Shown: positions 1-8,427, counted from the stretch's first letter. The stretch: DNA of 64,000 nt from Xanthobacteraceae bacterium (GCA_019454205.1 CP075369.1:3025300-3089299); one strand, 5' to 3'. A program made the numbers and translations. The notes: generated by a model not told the origin, from the sequence alone.

Positions 1-650
1 CCGGCGTCGGCACGCTCGGCATTGTCGACGACGACAAGGTTTCGCTCTCGAACCTGCAACGGCAGGTGATCCACGCCATGTCGCATCTCGGCCGTCCGAA
101 GACCGAGAGCGCGGCAAGCGCGATTGCGCGCCTCAACCCGAACGTCGCGGTCGAGGTGCATCCGGTTCGTCTCGACGATGGCAACGCTTCGCGCATCGTG
201 AAGAGCTACGACATCGTGCTCGACGGCTCCGACAATTTCACGACGCGCTATCTCGTCTCCGATACCTGCTATCGCACCGGCAAGGTGCTGGTGACGGCCT
301 CGCTCGGCACCTTCGATGCCGCGATCACCACCATCCGCGCGCATGAGAAGAACAGTAACGGCGAACCGAACCCGACCTACCGTTGCCTGTTTCCCGAACC
401 GCCGCCGCCGGGAACGGTTCCCGCCTGCGAGGAAGCGGGAATCCTCGGCGCGATGGCGGGCATCGCCGGAACGATTGCCGCGCTCGAAGTCATCCGCGCC
501 ATCGTCGGCTTCGGCGAAAGCCTCGTCGGAAAACTACTGATGATCGACGCGCGTACCATGCGCTTCGAGACGTTGCGCTATGGCTGGTCGCCGGAGAATC
601 CGCTCTCCGGCAGCGCGCCTGTGGAGAAAAAATCCCGCCTGCCGGCTTAA
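1..650 (+). CDS. moeB: MoeB/ThiF/HesA-family adenylyltransferase (5' truncated by window)
   Basis: E1-like enzyme that adenylates the C-terminal glycine of a small sulfur-carrier protein (MoaD or ThiS type) for molybdopterin or thiamine biosynthesis; cytosolic. The open frame enters from the window edge in frame with position 3, so the N-terminal part of the Rossmann fold is missing. Visible are the family signatures GIVDDDKVSLSNLQRQ, GSDNFTTRYLVSD and RCLFPEPPPPG followed by ACEEAGILG. No CxxC pair is visible near the C-terminus, where E. coli MoeB carries its second zinc pair, and there is no rhodanese domain. The stop overlaps the stop region of the convergent VOC gene by four bases. Which carrier protein it serves cannot be told from the fragment. 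Confidence 0.85.
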   Translation, partial: GVGTLGIVDDDKVSLSNLQRQVIHAMSHLGRPKTESAASAIARLNPNVAVEVHPVRLDDGNASRIVKSYDIVLDGSDNFTTRYLVSDTCYRTGKVLVTASLGTFDAAITTIRAHEKNSNGEPNPTYRCLFPEPPPPGTVPACEEAGILGAMAGIAGTIAALEVIRAIVGFGESLVGKLLMIDARTMRFETLRYGWSPENPLSGSAPVEKKSRLPA

Positions 651-1036
651 CCTTCGGCGCGGTGGCAAACCGCTTCGAGCCGGTTGCCGTCGGGGTCGAT
701 CAGGAACGCCGCGAAATAGTGTTCGTGATAGTCGCGCAGCCCCGGCGCGCCGTCGTCCGTTCCTCCGTTGGCCAGACCGTCGCGGTGAAACGCGATCACG
801 GCTGCGCGCGACGGCGCGCGAAACGCCCAGTGGCGGCGTGACTCGCTGCGCTTCGGCAAGCCGCCGCGGATGGAAATGTAGCAGCGCTCGGGATGATCGG
901 CAGAGGAGCGCTCGCCGTAGCCGATGCGCTCCGAGTCGCGCACGACCTTCGGATAGCCGAGGGCGCGCATGATTGCGTCGTAGAATTTCTCGGCGCGCGT
1001 TATATCGCCGACGATCAGGGAAACGTGGTCGATCAC
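647..1036 (-). CDS. VOC-family (glyoxalase/bleomycin-resistance-like) protein
   Basis: 129-residue protein of the vicinal oxygen chelate superfamily, which includes glyoxalase I, dioxygenases and fosfomycin-resistance enzymes. It starts MIDHVSLIVGD and carries DPDGNRLEAV near the C-terminus, the usual beta-strand with a metal-ligand Glu. Likely metal ligands are His4, His69 and Glu121. The start codon is GTG. Single short VOC proteins of this kind are often annotated as glyoxalase-like, but the substrate is unknown. It is convergent with the moeB-like gene and lies just downstream of the dehydrogenase on the same strand (11 bases), so the two may be co-transcribed. Confidence 0.8.
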   Translation of the reverse strand: MIDHVSLIVGDITRAEKFYDAIMRALGYPKVVRDSERIGYGERSSADHPERCYISIRGGLPKRSESRRHWAFRAPSRAAVIAFHRDGLANGGTDDGAPGLRDYHEHYFAAFLIDPDGNRLEAVCHRAEG

Positions 1037-1047
1037 GGCGGATCGGC

Positions 1048-2046
1048 CTAGAGCATCGACGGCAGCACGCGGTCCGGCGGACGGTGGCCGTCCATGAAGG
1101 TCTTGATGTTGACGATGACCTTGTCGCCCATGTCCACGCGGCCTTCGATGGTGGAAGACGCCATGTGCGGGAGCAGGATGACTTTATTGTTGCGCGCGAG
1201 TTTCAGGAGTTTCGGATTGACTGCCGGCTCCTGCTCGAACACGTCGAGACCCGCGCCCGCGAGTTCGCCTGCTTCGATCATGCGCGCCAGCGCGCCTTCG
1301 TCGATGATGTGGCCGCGCGCGGTGTTCACGATATAGGCGTCGGGTTTCATCAGTTTCAGCCGCCGCGCCGAGAGCAGATGATAGGTAGCTGGCGTGTGCG
1401 GGCAGTTCACCGACACGATGTTCATGCGCGCCAGCATCTGGTCGAGGCTGTCCCAGTAGGTCGCTTCGAGTTCTTCCTCGAGATCGGCCGCGACCTTGCG
1501 GCGGTTGTGGTAGTGGATTTGCAGGCCGAATGCCTTGGCGCGTTTCGCGACCTCCGAGCCGATCCGTCCCATACCGATGATGCCGAGCCGCTTGCCCTGC
1601 ATGCGATGGCCGAGCATCCAGGTCGGCGACCATCCGGCCCATTCCGTATCGGAAGTCAGCAGCGTGCCGCCTTCGACGATGCGCCGCGGCACCGCGAGGA
1701 TCAGCGCCATCGTGAGGTCGGCGACGTCTTCGGTGAGCACGCCCGGCGTATTCGTGACCGTGATGCCGCGCGCCAGTGCGGTTGCGACGTCGATGTGATC
1801 GACGCCGTTGCCGAAATTCGCGATCAGCTTCAGGTTTTCGCCTGCGCGCGAAAGCACGCCGGCATCGATGCGGTCGGTAATCGTCGGCACCAGTACGTCC
1901 GCCATGCGAGCCGCTTCCGCGAGTTCGGCCTGGCTCATCGGTCGGTCTTCAACGTTGAGACGTGCGTCGAACAGTTCGCGCATCCGCGTTTCGACGATGT
2001 CGGGCAGTCGTCTGGTCACGACGACGAGCGGCTTTTTCTTTGGCAT
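1048..2046 (-). CDS. D-2-hydroxyacid dehydrogenase (glyoxylate/hydroxypyruvate reductase type)
   Basis: 332-residue NAD(P)-dependent D-isomer 2-hydroxyacid dehydrogenase, probably reducing glyoxylate or hydroxypyruvate in the cytosol. The Rossmann motif GIIGMGRIG is at about residues 155-163. The catalytic Arg-Glu-His triad is visible as NTARG (Arg244), EQEP (Glu273) and LLPHMAS (His294). FGNGVDHID and TNTPGVLTEDVADL are typical of the GyaR/GRHPR branch. The ATG follows a GGAG-like ribosome site. Length is normal for the family. Substrate choice (glyoxylate or another 2-oxoacid) cannot be fixed from sequence. Confidence 0.88.
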   Translation of the reverse strand: MPKKKPLVVVTRRLPDIVETRMRELFDARLNVEDRPMSQAELAEAARMADVLVPTITDRIDAGVLSRAGENLKLIANFGNGVDHIDVATALARGITVTNTPGVLTEDVADLTMALILAVPRRIVEGGTLLTSDTEWAGWSPTWMLGHRMQGKRLGIIGMGRIGSEVAKRAKAFGLQIHYHNRRKVAADLEEELEATYWDSLDQMLARMNIVSVNCPHTPATYHLLSARRLKLMKPDAYIVNTARGHIIDEGALARMIEAGELAGAGLDVFEQEPAVNPKLLKLARNNKVILLPHMASSTIEGRVDMGDKVIVNIKTFMDGHRPPDRVLPSML

Positions 2047-2165
2047 CGCTCCGTTCCCGTCTTTCGCGTCGGATAGCGGATAATCGTGAAGCCGGACCTG
2101 CCCGGCGGGTGGGGGATTTTTCTAGCAGAGGGGTTTTGAAACGCAAACAGCCGCCCGGACACCCA

Positions 2166-2194
2166 TTGACAGCGCGTCCCGTGACGGTTTGTTT
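2166..2194 (+). promoter_or_regulatory. candidate sigma70 promoter for SH3-type gene
   Basis: A perfect -35 box TTGACA at 2166-2171 is followed after 17 bases by TTGTTT, a weak -10. It lies about 30 bases upstream of the ATG at 2227. The -35 is convincing, the -10 is not. Confidence 0.3.
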
Positions 2195-2226
2195 GCGGCC
2201 AGGGGGAAGAACGAGACGGAACGATA

Positions 2227-2745
2227 ATGAAGCGCCGCCGCCTGTTGCTCCTCCTGTTTGCGCTGATCGCGAGCGGTTTTCCGGTTCCCGGCCCAGCCGC
2301 GGCGCAAGGTACCGGACAGTATAGCGGTCTTCCGCTTCCGCGATTTGCCAGCCTGCGCAGCGACCGCACCCATGTCCGCGTCGGTCCCACGCAGAAGCAC
2401 GACATCAAATGGACATTTGCCCGCGCCGGTCTGCCGGTCGAGATCGTGGCCGAGTTCGAGACCTGGCGGCGGATCCGCGACTCGGAAGGCGCGGAAGGCT
2501 GGGTGCATCAGGCCTTGTTAGCGGGACGGCGCACCGCGCTGATCGCGCCCGCGTCGAAGGAAGCGACACTTCCCATTTATGACCGCGCGCGCGGCGAGCG
2601 TGTCATGGCGCAGTTGCAGCCCGGCGTGCTCGCGAACGTGCGTCAATGCCGCGAAGGCTGGTGCCGCATCAGCGGCGAGCGCTTCGACGGATACATCGAG
2701 CAGACACGCCTGTGGGGCGTCTACCCGGACGAAACGATCGAGTGA
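2227..2745 (+). CDS. exported SH3-domain (YgiM/bacterial SH3-type) protein
   Basis: 172 residues with a Sec-type signal peptide (MKRRR, then a Leu/Ala core, cleavage likely after AAA near residue 27). The mature part resembles two successive bacterial SH3 modules: first LRSDRTHVRVGPTQKHDIKW with EGWVHQALLAGRRTAL, then a shorter one with CREGWCRISGERFDGYI. Such proteins sit in the periplasm and often bind peptidoglycan; no enzymatic motif is present. Homologues are often annotated only as SH3 domain-containing. It is convergent with irr, eight bases apart. Confidence 0.8.
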   Translation: MKRRRLLLLLFALIASGFPVPGPAAAQGTGQYSGLPLPRFASLRSDRTHVRVGPTQKHDIKWTFARAGLPVEIVAEFETWRRIRDSEGAEGWVHQALLAGRRTALIAPASKEATLPIYDRARGERVMAQLQPGVLANVRQCREGWCRISGERFDGYIEQTRLWGVYPDETIE

Positions 2746-2752
2746 GCGGGGA

Positions 2753-3265
2753 TCAGCCCTGCGTCTTGCGGCGCAGGCGCACGACCACATCGACGCGCGC
2801 GACTTCGTAGCCTTCCGGCGGCGTCGGCATGCGATCGACCATCACTTCCGGACCCGGAATGTCGAGGAGCTGATTCTGCCCTTCGACGAAGAAGTGGTGG
2901 TGGTCGGAAGCATTGGTGTCGAAATAGGTCTTCGAACCGTCGACCGCGACTTCGCGCAGCAATCCGGCTTCGGTGAACTGGTGCAGCGTATTGTAGACGG
3001 TCGCGAGCGAGACCGGGAAACGCGCGCGCAGCGCTTCCTCGTGCAGCGTTTCCGCCGTCATGTGCCGGTCGCCCTTGGCGAACAGCAGCCAGCCGAGCGC
3101 AAGGCGCTGACGGGTCGGGCGCAGGCCGACATCGCGCAGCATCGCGCGTACGTCATGGAACGGGCAGCCCGTGCGGCGTCCCGCAGCCGGTGCGACGCGC
3201 AGGCGATCAACCGGCAATTCCAGATCGTCTTCTTCGAACACCGGTCGGGTCCGCGTTTCGTTCAT
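2753..3265 (-). CDS. irr: Irr, iron response regulator of the Fur family
   Basis: Fur-superfamily repressor that in rhizobia and relatives senses heme and controls heme synthesis and iron homeostasis. With ATG at 3265 it is 170 residues; an in-frame ATG at 3277 is an alternative. The N-terminal GCPFHD (Cys34-Pro35) matches the heme regulatory motif of Bradyrhizobium Irr, and DHHHFF (His122-124) matches the second heme-binding histidine stretch. The winged helix follows, with LRPTRQRLALGWLLF and VSLATVYNTLHQFTEAGLL. It is divergent from fabA. The longer open frame to 3415 adds a tail unlike the family and overlaps the promoter, so the shorter start is preferred. Confidence 0.9.
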   Translation of the reverse strand: MNETRTRPVFEEDDLELPVDRLRVAPAAGRRTGCPFHDVRAMLRDVGLRPTRQRLALGWLLFAKGDRHMTAETLHEEALRARFPVSLATVYNTLHQFTEAGLLREVAVDGSKTYFDTNASDHHHFFVEGQNQLLDIPGPEVMVDRMPTPPEGYEVARVDVVVRLRRKTQG

Positions 3266-3368
3266 ATGTTCAGCCATTGCAGCAGCCAGTACGCTTGTGA
3301 AAACGAATTGCAACCATGCTGGCTTGGACAGGGCCTTTGGCTCCCGTCTTGGCGGCTGGTTGGCTCCT

Positions 3369-3397
3369 ATAATATGTCGCAGCCTTCCGTCGCGCAA
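3369..3397 (-). promoter_or_regulatory. candidate irr promoter
   Basis: Reading the minus strand, TTGCGC (complement of 3392-3397) and TATTAT (complement of 3369-3374) are separated by exactly 17 bases. This would give a leader of roughly 90 bases before the irr start at 3265. The rest of the 246-base gap between irr and fabA shows no other clear signal. Confidence 0.45.
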
Positions 3398-3523
3398 CAA
3401 ATCTCGGAAAAGCAAGTCTTTTCAATGGCATGGAGCCGGGTCCGGCCGGTATCGCCTTCCAGATGTGAAAACCATGTGTTAGGGGAAGCTCCCCGAACCA
3501 CAGCACAGGCGAATCCCAGCGAC

Positions 3524-4051
3524 ATGGCCGAGAAGCGCGCAAGTTTCGAATACGAAGACCTGCTGGCCTGCGGGCGCGGCGAAATGTTCGGTGCCGGTAA
3601 CGCCCAGCTACCGCTGCCGCCGATGCTGATGTTCGATCGCATCACCGAGATTTCCGAAACCGGCGGCGAGAACGGCAAGGGCTTTATCCGCGCCGAACTC
3701 GACGTGAAGCCGGACCTCTGGTTCTTCTCCTGCCACTTCAAGGGCGACCCGGTAATGCCGGGCTGCCTCGGCCTCGATGGCCTGTGGCAACTGGTGGGTT
3801 TCTTTTTGGGCTGGGTCGGCGCGGAAGGCCGCGGCCGCGCGCTTGGTGTAGGCGAAGTGAAGCTCACCGGTCAGATTCTCCCGACCATGAAGAAGCTCGT
3901 TTACGGCGTCGAATTCCGCCGCGTGATGCGCTCGAAGCTGGTACTCGGCATTGCCGACGGCTGGCTCAAGGCCGACGGTCAGCTCGTCTATCAGGTCAGC
4001 GATTTGAAGGTCGGTTTGTTCAAGGACGGCGCTGCTCCGGCGGCGGCGTAA
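3524..4051 (+). CDS. fabA: 3-hydroxyacyl-ACP dehydratase/isomerase FabA
   Basis: Bifunctional beta-hydroxydecanoyl-ACP dehydratase and trans-2 to cis-3 isomerase, the branch point to unsaturated fatty acids. ATG at 3524 gives 175 residues, close to the usual 171-176; the frame is open further upstream but without family similarity. The active-site stretch FFSCHFKGDPVMPGCLG contains His71, with Asp85 in LGLDGLWQ, equivalent to His70 and Asp84 of the E. coli enzyme. FabA followed by FabB in the same direction is the classical anaerobic unsaturated fatty-acid pair. The 74-base gap before fabB holds only a weak hairpin (4085-4100). Confidence 0.96.
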   Translation: MAEKRASFEYEDLLACGRGEMFGAGNAQLPLPPMLMFDRITEISETGGENGKGFIRAELDVKPDLWFFSCHFKGDPVMPGCLGLDGLWQLVGFFLGWVGAEGRGRALGVGEVKLTGQILPTMKKLVYGVEFRRVMRSKLVLGIADGWLKADGQLVYQVSDLKVGLFKDGAAPAAA

Positions 4052-4125
4052 GCGGCGCGATTTAAAACGAGCCTGAAACGGCGCGCCCGGTTCAACGGGC
4101 AGCGAAACTATCGAAGGGAAGCGAA

Positions 4126-5343
4126 ATGCGGCGGGTTGTCGTTACCGGAATGGGTATCGTTTCTTCCATCGGCAACAACACGCAGGAAGTGTTGGCCTCG
4201 CTCCGCGAAGCGAAAAGCGGCATCACTTTCTCCGAAGATCAGGCCAAGCTCGGCTTCCGCAGCCAGGTCGCCGGTGCGCCGACACTGGATGCCGCCGCGA
4301 TTGTCGATCGCCGCGCTATGCGTTTCCACGGCGGTGGTACCGCATGGAATCACGTCGCGATGGATCAGGCGATCCGCGACGCGGGTCTCGAAGAAAAAGA
4401 AATCTCCAATCCGAAGGCCGGCATTATCATGGGTTCCGGCGGCCCCTCGACGAAGACCATCGTCGAGTCCGCGATCACCGCGAAAGAAAAAGGCCCGAAG
4501 CGCGTCGGCCCCTTCGCCGTGCCGAAGGCCATGTCCTCGACTGCGTCGGCGACGCTCGCGACCTGGTTCAAGATCAAGGGCTTCAACTATTCGATCTCGT
4601 CCGCCTGCGCGACCTCGAACCACTGCATCGGCAACGCCTACGAGCTGATCCAGAACGGCAAGCAGGATCTGATTTTCGCCGGCGGCTGCGAGGAACTCGA
4701 CTGGACGCTTTCGGTTCTCTTCGACGCCATGGGCGCGATGTCTTCCGGCTATAACGACAAGCCGTCGCGCGCATCGCGCGCCTACGACAAGAACCGCGAC
4801 GGCTTCGTCATCGCGGGCGGCGCCGGGGTGCTGGTGCTTGAGGAATACGAAAAGGCGAAAGCGCGTGGCGCGAGGATTTACGGCGAGATCGCGGGCTACG
4901 GCGCAACCTCGGACGGTCACGATATGGTCGCGCCGTCCGGCGAAGGCGCAATGCGTTGCATGCGCATGGCGCTGGAAGGCGTGAAGCCGCCGGTCGATTA
5001 CATCAATCCGCACGCGACCTCGACGCCGATCGGCGACGAGAAGGAAATCGAGGCGATCCGCGAAGTGTTCGGCAGCAAGATCCCGCCGATCTCCGCCACC
5101 AAGTCGCTGACCGGCCATTCGCTGGGGGCGACCGGCGTGCAGGAATCGATCTATTCGCTGCTCATGATGAACAACGGTTTCATCTGCGAGAGCGCGCATA
5201 TCGACGAGATCGACCCGCTGTTCGCGGACATCCCCATCGTGCGCCAGCGTCAGGACAACGTGAAGCTCGGCTGCGTGCTGTCCAATTCGTTCGGCTTCGG
5301 CGGCACCAACGCCACGCTCGTGTTCAAGCACGTTGACGCCTGA
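4126..5343 (+). CDS. fabB: beta-ketoacyl-ACP synthase I FabB
   Basis: 405-residue condensing enzyme that elongates acyl-ACP, including the cis-3-decenoyl-ACP made by FabA. The Cys-His-His catalytic set is present: SSACATSNHC with Cys161, NPHATSTP with His296, and LTGHSLGATG with His331. The C-terminal SNSFGFGGTNATLVF is the standard thiolase-fold end. ATG at 4126 is preceded by a GAAGGGAA-like ribosome site. The gene lies between fabA and fabI in one operon. Confidence 0.97.
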   Translation: MRRVVVTGMGIVSSIGNNTQEVLASLREAKSGITFSEDQAKLGFRSQVAGAPTLDAAAIVDRRAMRFHGGGTAWNHVAMDQAIRDAGLEEKEISNPKAGIIMGSGGPSTKTIVESAITAKEKGPKRVGPFAVPKAMSSTASATLATWFKIKGFNYSISSACATSNHCIGNAYELIQNGKQDLIFAGGCEELDWTLSVLFDAMGAMSSGYNDKPSRASRAYDKNRDGFVIAGGAGVLVLEEYEKAKARGARIYGEIAGYGATSDGHDMVAPSGEGAMRCMRMALEGVKPPVDYINPHATSTPIGDEKEIEAIREVFGSKIPPISATKSLTGHSLGATGVQESIYSLLMMNNGFICESAHIDEIDPLFADIPIVRQRQDNVKLGCVLSNSFGFGGTNATLVFKHVDA

Positions 5344-5385
5344 CGCCGGCAATTCGTTTTAATCTGTAAAAAGATCGAGGTTCGT

Positions 5386-6210
5386 ATGCAGGGATTGATG
5401 GCGGGAAAGCGCGGCCTGATCATGGGCGTTGCGAACGACCACTCCATCGCTTGGGGCATTGCGCAGGCGCTAAGCCGGCATGGTGCCGAGATTGCCTTTA
5501 CGTATCAGGGCGAAGTGCTTGAGCGCCGCGTGCGGCCTCTTGCGGAATCGCTGGGTTCGAAGATCGTGCTGCCTTGCGACGTCGAGGATATTTCCACGGT
5601 CGATGCGGTGTTCGCCGAACTGAAGAAGCAATGGGGCACCCTTGATTTCTATGTTCACGCCATCGGCTTCTCCGACAAGAACGAGTTGAAGGGCCGCTTC
5701 GCCGACACCTCGCGCGAAAACTTCCAGCGCACCATGGTGATTTCGGCGTTCTCCTTCGCGGAGAGCGCGAAGCGCGCGGCTGAACTGATGCCGAACGGCG
5801 GCGCGATGCTGACGCTGACCTATAACGGCGGCGACCGCGCCATGCCGAATTACAACGTCATGGGTCTGGCCAAAGCGGCGCTGGAAGCGAGCGTGCGCTA
5901 TCTCGCGGTCGATTTCGGCCACCAGAAAATCCGCGTCAACGCGATCTCGGCCGGTCCGATCCGCACGCTCGCGGGTGCCGGCATCGGCGATGCGCGCGCG
6001 ATGTTCGCGTTCCAGCAGCGCCATTCGCCGCTGGGCCGCGGCGTGACGCTGGAAGAACTCGGCGGCGCGGGGCTTTACCTGTTGTCCGACCTCGCGGGCG
6101 GCGTCACCGGCGAAATCCACTTCGTCGATTCCGGCTACAACGTGATTGCGATGCCGAACCCGGAAGTGCTGCGCGAAGAAGCGAAGAACGGTGCGAAAGA
6201 CGCCGGCTAA
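5386..6210 (+). CDS. fabI: enoyl-ACP reductase FabI (NADH)
   Basis: 274-residue short-chain-dehydrogenase-fold enoyl-[acyl-carrier-protein] reductase, last step of the elongation cycle and target of triclosan and diazaborines. The catalytic YNVMGLAK places Tyr156 and Lys163 at the same positions as in E. coli FabI. GVANDHSIAWGIA near the N-terminus is the FabI version of the nucleotide-binding loop. ISAGPIRTLA and the C-terminal VDSGYNV are also typical. A ribosome site CGAGG precedes the ATG. The next gene starts two bases after the stop, so the two are probably translated from one message. Confidence 0.96.
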   Translation: MQGLMAGKRGLIMGVANDHSIAWGIAQALSRHGAEIAFTYQGEVLERRVRPLAESLGSKIVLPCDVEDISTVDAVFAELKKQWGTLDFYVHAIGFSDKNELKGRFADTSRENFQRTMVISAFSFAESAKRAAELMPNGGAMLTLTYNGGDRAMPNYNVMGLAKAALEASVRYLAVDFGHQKIRVNAISAGPIRTLAGAGIGDARAMFAFQQRHSPLGRGVTLEELGGAGLYLLSDLAGGVTGEIHFVDSGYNVIAMPNPEVLREEAKNGAKDAG

Positions 6211-6211
6211 G

Positions 6212-6778
6212 ATGAAACGCGCGTTTGTTGCAGCGCTCGCTTTCGCCGCCCTGGCGGCCGCGTCCGTTTCCGCGCCCGCGCAGGAAGTGGTGAATGTTTA
6301 TGGCTTCCGCTTCGAGGACAGCCTTGGCACGCTGAAGCGCATCAACGTCACCGATTTCGAGAAGACCCGGCCCGGCTTCGGTTACGGCATCCGTTATGCG
6401 GCGGCTGGACACCGCGCGGATATTTTCGTCTACGACCGCGGCCGCAAGGAAATCTCCGCCGATATTCGCTCCGAGGAACAGCGCCAGGAGTTCACTATTG
6501 TGGGACGCGAAATCCAGCTTGCGCGCCAGAGCGGGATTTATTCGGAAGTGAAGGAAGGCGAACGCTTCGAATATCCGGCGGCGAAGGACCCGTTCTTTTC
6601 CTGCCAGCGCTTTACGATCACGCGCAAGGACGGCGGACAGGAGGACAGCGTGCTCTGCCTCGGCGCGCGCAACAGCAAGTTCGTCAAGATCAGGATTGCC
6701 TTCTCGCCGCCATCCGCTTCCTCCGTTGCCGTCGCCGAAGGATTGCTGATGCAGATCGCGCGCATGACAAACTTCTGA
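6212..6778 (+). CDS. exported protein of unknown function, end of fab operon
   Basis: 188 residues from ATG at 6212, which directly follows the fabI stop (TAA, G, ATG). A signal peptide is clear: MKRAF, then an Ala-rich core, cleavage likely after APA near residue 22. The mature part has no motif I recognise. It contains two cysteines (FFSCQRF and SVLCLGA) that could form a disulfide in the periplasm. Placement as the last gene of fabA-fabB-fabI suggests co-expression with membrane-lipid synthesis, but no function can be assigned. The intrinsic terminator at 6809-6834 ends the operon. Confidence 0.75.
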   Translation: MKRAFVAALAFAALAAASVSAPAQEVVNVYGFRFEDSLGTLKRINVTDFEKTRPGFGYGIRYAAAGHRADIFVYDRGRKEISADIRSEEQRQEFTIVGREIQLARQSGIYSEVKEGERFEYPAAKDPFFSCQRFTITRKDGGQEDSVLCLGARNSKFVKIRIAFSPPSASSVAVAEGLLMQIARMTNF

Positions 6779-6808
6779 ACGCGCAGGGCGCGGTGTTGCG
6801 GAATGAAA

Positions 6809-6834
6809 AAGGGCGGCCCGGTGAGGCCGCCCTT
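6809..6834. terminator. bidirectional intrinsic terminator between fab operon and katA
   Basis: A perfect 10-base stem (6809-6818 AAGGGCGGCC with 6825-6834) and a 6-base loop. It is followed by CTTGTT on the plus strand and TTCATTCC on the minus strand. It lies between convergent genes and can serve both. Confidence 0.75.
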
Positions 6835-6864
6835 CTTGTTATGTGAAGCAGGCGAATGCCGGAA

Positions 6865-8328
6865 TTATTCGGCGGCAATCGCGGCGTCGATCTCTACGCC
6901 GACTGCGGCCGCAACGCCTTTCCCGTATTCGGGATCGGCCTTGTAGAAGTGTACAAGTTGGCGCTTGATGATCTCGACCGGCACGCCGTCCATCGCAGCC
7001 TTGATGTTCGAGAACAACTGCTGCTTCTGGTCCGCCGTCATCAGGCGGAACAGGTCGCCCGGCTGGCGGTAGTCGTCATTGCCGTCGCGATGATTGTAGC
7101 GGTCCGCGTCGCCGGAGATTTTCAGCGGCGGTTCGCGATACTGCTCCGCCTGCGCCGGGCCGCCGACCGTGTTCGGCTCGTAATAGGCGTTCGGGTTCGA
7201 ATGGCCCGCAAGCCGCATCGAACCGTCCGCGTGATAGGTGTACACCGGGCAGCGCGGCTTGTTCACCGGCAACTGGTGGTGATTGACGCCGACGCGATAG
7301 CGGTGCGCGTCCGCGTAAGAGAAGATGCGCGCCTGCAACATCTTGTCCGGCGAATGGCCGATGCCGGGCACGATGTTCGACGGTGCGAGCGCGGCCTGCT
7401 CCACTTCCGCGAAATAGTTTTCCGGGTTGCGGTTCAGTTCCAGCACGCCGACTTCGATCAGCGGGTAGTCCGCGTGCGGCCAGACTTTGGTGAGGTCGAA
7501 CGGATTGTACCAGTGTTTGCCGGCTTCCTCTTCCGGCATCACCTGCACGTAGAACCTCCAGCGCGGAAATTCCTTGCGCTCGATCGCTTCATAAAGGTCG
7601 CGCTGGTGCGTCTCGCGGTCGTTCGCGATCTGCACGCCACCTTCGGCATTGGTCCAGTTCTTGATGCCCTGCTCGGTCTTGAAGTGGAACTTGACCCAGA
7701 AGCGCTCGTTCTTCGCGTTGATGAACGAATAGGTATGCGAGCCGAAGCCGTCGATGTGGCGGTAGGTCTGCGGCAGGCCGCGATCAGACATCAGGATCGT
7801 CACCTGATGCAGGCTTTCCGGCGAGAGCGACCAGAAGTCCCACATCGCAGTCGCGGAGCGCATGTTGGTGCGTGGGTGGCGCTTTTGCGTATGGATGAAA
7901 TCCGGAAACTTCAGCGGGTCGCGCAGGAAAAAGACCGGCGTGTTGTTGCCGACGATGTCCCAGTTGCCTTCGTCCGTGTAGAAGCGCAGCGCAAAGCCGC
8001 GCACGTCGCGCTCGGCGTCAGCCGCGCCGCGTTCGCCCGCGACCGTCGAGAAGCGCAGGAACGCTTCGGTCTTCTTGCCGGGCTGCAGCGCACTCGCCTT
8101 GGTAAAGCGCGAAATGTCCTTGGTGATGGTGAGCGTTCCGTACGCGCCGGAGCCTTTGGCGTGCACGGTGCGTTCCGGGATACGCTCGCGGTTCTGGTGC
8201 GCGAGCTTTTCGAGCAGGTGGAAATCCTGCATGAGCAGCGGGCCGCGCGGGCCTGCGCTCAGTGAATTCTGGTTGTCGGCGACGGGCGCGCCGCCCGCGG
8301 TGGTCATGACGACGGGTTTATCGGCCAT
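6865..8328 (-). CDS. katA: heme catalase KatA (small-subunit monofunctional)
   Basis: 487-residue monofunctional catalase converting hydrogen peroxide to water and oxygen. The distal His is in RTVHAKGSGAYG (His56), the conserved Asn in IVGNNTPVFF (128-129), and the proximal heme ligand Tyr338 in RIFSYADAHR. Length matches small-subunit clade 3 catalases, which bind NADPH. ATG is preceded by a strong GGAGGA ribosome site (complement of 8335-8340). It is divergent from oxyR across a 100-base region with two palindromes, so peroxide induction by OxyR is likely. Confidence 0.96.
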   Translation of the reverse strand: MADKPVVMTTAGGAPVADNQNSLSAGPRGPLLMQDFHLLEKLAHQNRERIPERTVHAKGSGAYGTLTITKDISRFTKASALQPGKKTEAFLRFSTVAGERGAADAERDVRGFALRFYTDEGNWDIVGNNTPVFFLRDPLKFPDFIHTQKRHPRTNMRSATAMWDFWSLSPESLHQVTILMSDRGLPQTYRHIDGFGSHTYSFINAKNERFWVKFHFKTEQGIKNWTNAEGGVQIANDRETHQRDLYEAIERKEFPRWRFYVQVMPEEEAGKHWYNPFDLTKVWPHADYPLIEVGVLELNRNPENYFAEVEQAALAPSNIVPGIGHSPDKMLQARIFSYADAHRYRVGVNHHQLPVNKPRCPVYTYHADGSMRLAGHSNPNAYYEPNTVGGPAQAEQYREPPLKISGDADRYNHRDGNDDYRQPGDLFRLMTADQKQQLFSNIKAAMDGVPVEIIKRQLVHFYKADPEYGKGVAAAVGVEIDAAIAAE

Positions 8329-8383
8329 GATCGTTCCTCCTCTTCTTTAGAAGAGATCAAAATGGCCTGCAAAGCAGATAAGG

Positions 8384-8402
8384 TCTAATCGTATTGATTA
8401 GA
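8384..8402. promoter_or_regulatory. OxyR-type operator, palindrome 1 (7-5-7)
   Basis: TCTAATC, GTATT, GATTAGA: a perfect inverted repeat of 7 bases with a 5-base centre at 8393. It lies in the katA/oxyR divergent region about 56 bases upstream of katA. Its core fits the 15-base spacing of OxyR half-site pairs. Assigned to OxyR from position and LysR-family rules; no binding data are available. Confidence 0.6.
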
Positions 8403-8406
8403 GCAT

Positions 8407-8427
8407 TCGATAAGAATATCTTATCGA
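8407..8427. promoter_or_regulatory. OxyR-type operator, palindrome 2 (8-5-8) abutting oxyR start
   Basis: TCGATAAG, AATAT, CTTATCGA: a perfect 8-base inverted repeat centred at 8417, ending two bases before the oxyR ATG. The inner 15-mer follows the spacing of the E. coli OxyR half-site pair. Centre-to-centre distance to palindrome 1 is 24 bases (22 in the E. coli consensus). A possible oxyR promoter, TTGATT (8394-8399), 17 bases, TATCTT (8417-8422), lies inside the two palindromes, so binding here would repress oxyR. Confidence 0.6.

Noticed and set aside
4085..4100. Hairpin between fabA and fabB as a terminator
   Set aside because: Only a 5-base stem with no T-tract; fabB clearly belongs to the same operon.
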